This document shows, piece after piece, positions 63,810 through 64,000 of a DNA stretch of 64,000 nucleotides. The notes under the pieces are model-generated. The model was not told the DNA's origin, ran no database searches, and saw only the letters and a list, made by a program, of their open reading frames with translations. This DNA is from Tribonema minus (taxonomy: Eukaryota; Sar; Xanthophyceae; Tribonematales; Tribonemataceae). Made by a program: the position numbers and the translations under genes. The DNA lies in NCBI GenBank assembly GCA_017506865.1, contig JAFCMP010000079.1, positions 1,178,001-1,242,000 on the forward strand, given 5' to 3'. The stretch's first letter is position 1; each line of letters starts with the position of its first letter.

Positions 63810-64000
63810 ATGGAGGCCTCGAACTCGCCACGCAATGTCTGCAGTGCGGGATCAGGCAATTGTGCGCCGCCGACACCATCCGCCGTCGATCATAACGTTC
63901 TGCAAAGTTTTCGTCGCTGCCGTGATGACTTCATCAGCGCCGCGAATGCCCTGGAAGCGCAACTCCTCAAGCCAGGACGACAAGGCCCTGCAGCAGCCCC
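63810..64000 (+). CDS. Paralogue of the Ala-rich coiled-coil gene, 5' end only
   Basis: Starts MEASNSPRNVCSAGSGNCAP and continues VLQSFRRCRDDFISAANALE, matching MEASNSAPTP...ALQEYLRCRDDFIKATNALE of the 57506 gene, with about 11 extra residues between. The upstream sequence also matches. The gene runs off the window. Conserved residues with a changed linker suggest a functional duplicate rather than debris, but only the first 60 codons are visible. Confidence 0.72.
   Translation, partial: MEASNSPRNVCSAGSGNCAPPTPSAVDHNVLQSFRRCRDDFISAANALEAQLLKPGRQGPAAA

Overview
This is nuclear DNA from a eukaryotic alga. Every confident gene is cut by many spliceosomal introns. The first exon of a nuclear CbbX (red-type Rubisco activase) gene encodes a signal-plus-transit leader with a GFAP-like cleavage motif, as in algae with a red-lineage secondary plastid (stramenopiles, haptophytes, cryptophytes). 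CEP104, a ciliary-tip protein, points to a flagellated stage. TTAGGG-type telomere repeats are scattered inside introns. I cannot name the genus.

Layout: 195-1248 (+) is the 3' end of a LENG8/THP3 (SAC3/GANP family) gene. 3057-10981 (+) is cbbX in ten exons. 12019-33352 (-) is a WRN/BLM-type RecQ helicase in at least 21 exons, with a probable C-terminal tail at 12019-13177. 34416-39360 (-) is a C-CAP/cofactor-C-like beta-helix protein ending in a SecA-type zinc motif (SEC-C). 39571-56831 (+) is CEP104 in about 22 exons, divergent from the beta-helix gene across 210 bp. 57506-59790 (+) is an unrecognised Ala-rich coiled-coil protein in three exons. 60082-63114 (-) holds two head-to-tail, 5'-truncated LINEs with a restriction-like endonuclease. 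63810-64000 (+) is the start of a paralogue of the coiled-coil gene.

The genes are unrelated housekeeping, plastid and ciliary functions; there is no operon logic. Mobile DNA includes an AT-rich hAT-like element with 8-bp target duplications (17961-19034), LINE fragments, and a short element family that shares the LINE 3' tail.

The most striking signal is structural. Many introns consist largely of tandem, progressively decayed copies of the adjoining exon end together with its splice site. I see this beside more than fifteen exons in four unrelated genes. Copies nearest the exon are often close to identical, and several farther ones are degraded. The introns appear to have grown by repeated local duplication across exon-intron junctions. 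Some donors are GC rather than GT, and one GC donor was copied along with its exon end.

Exon limits were set by hand from GT/GC-AG consensus, reading phase and protein family knowledge. Nearly all junctions keep phase. Exceptions are the CEP104 exon 5-7 area and the link from RecQ exon 21 to its tail.
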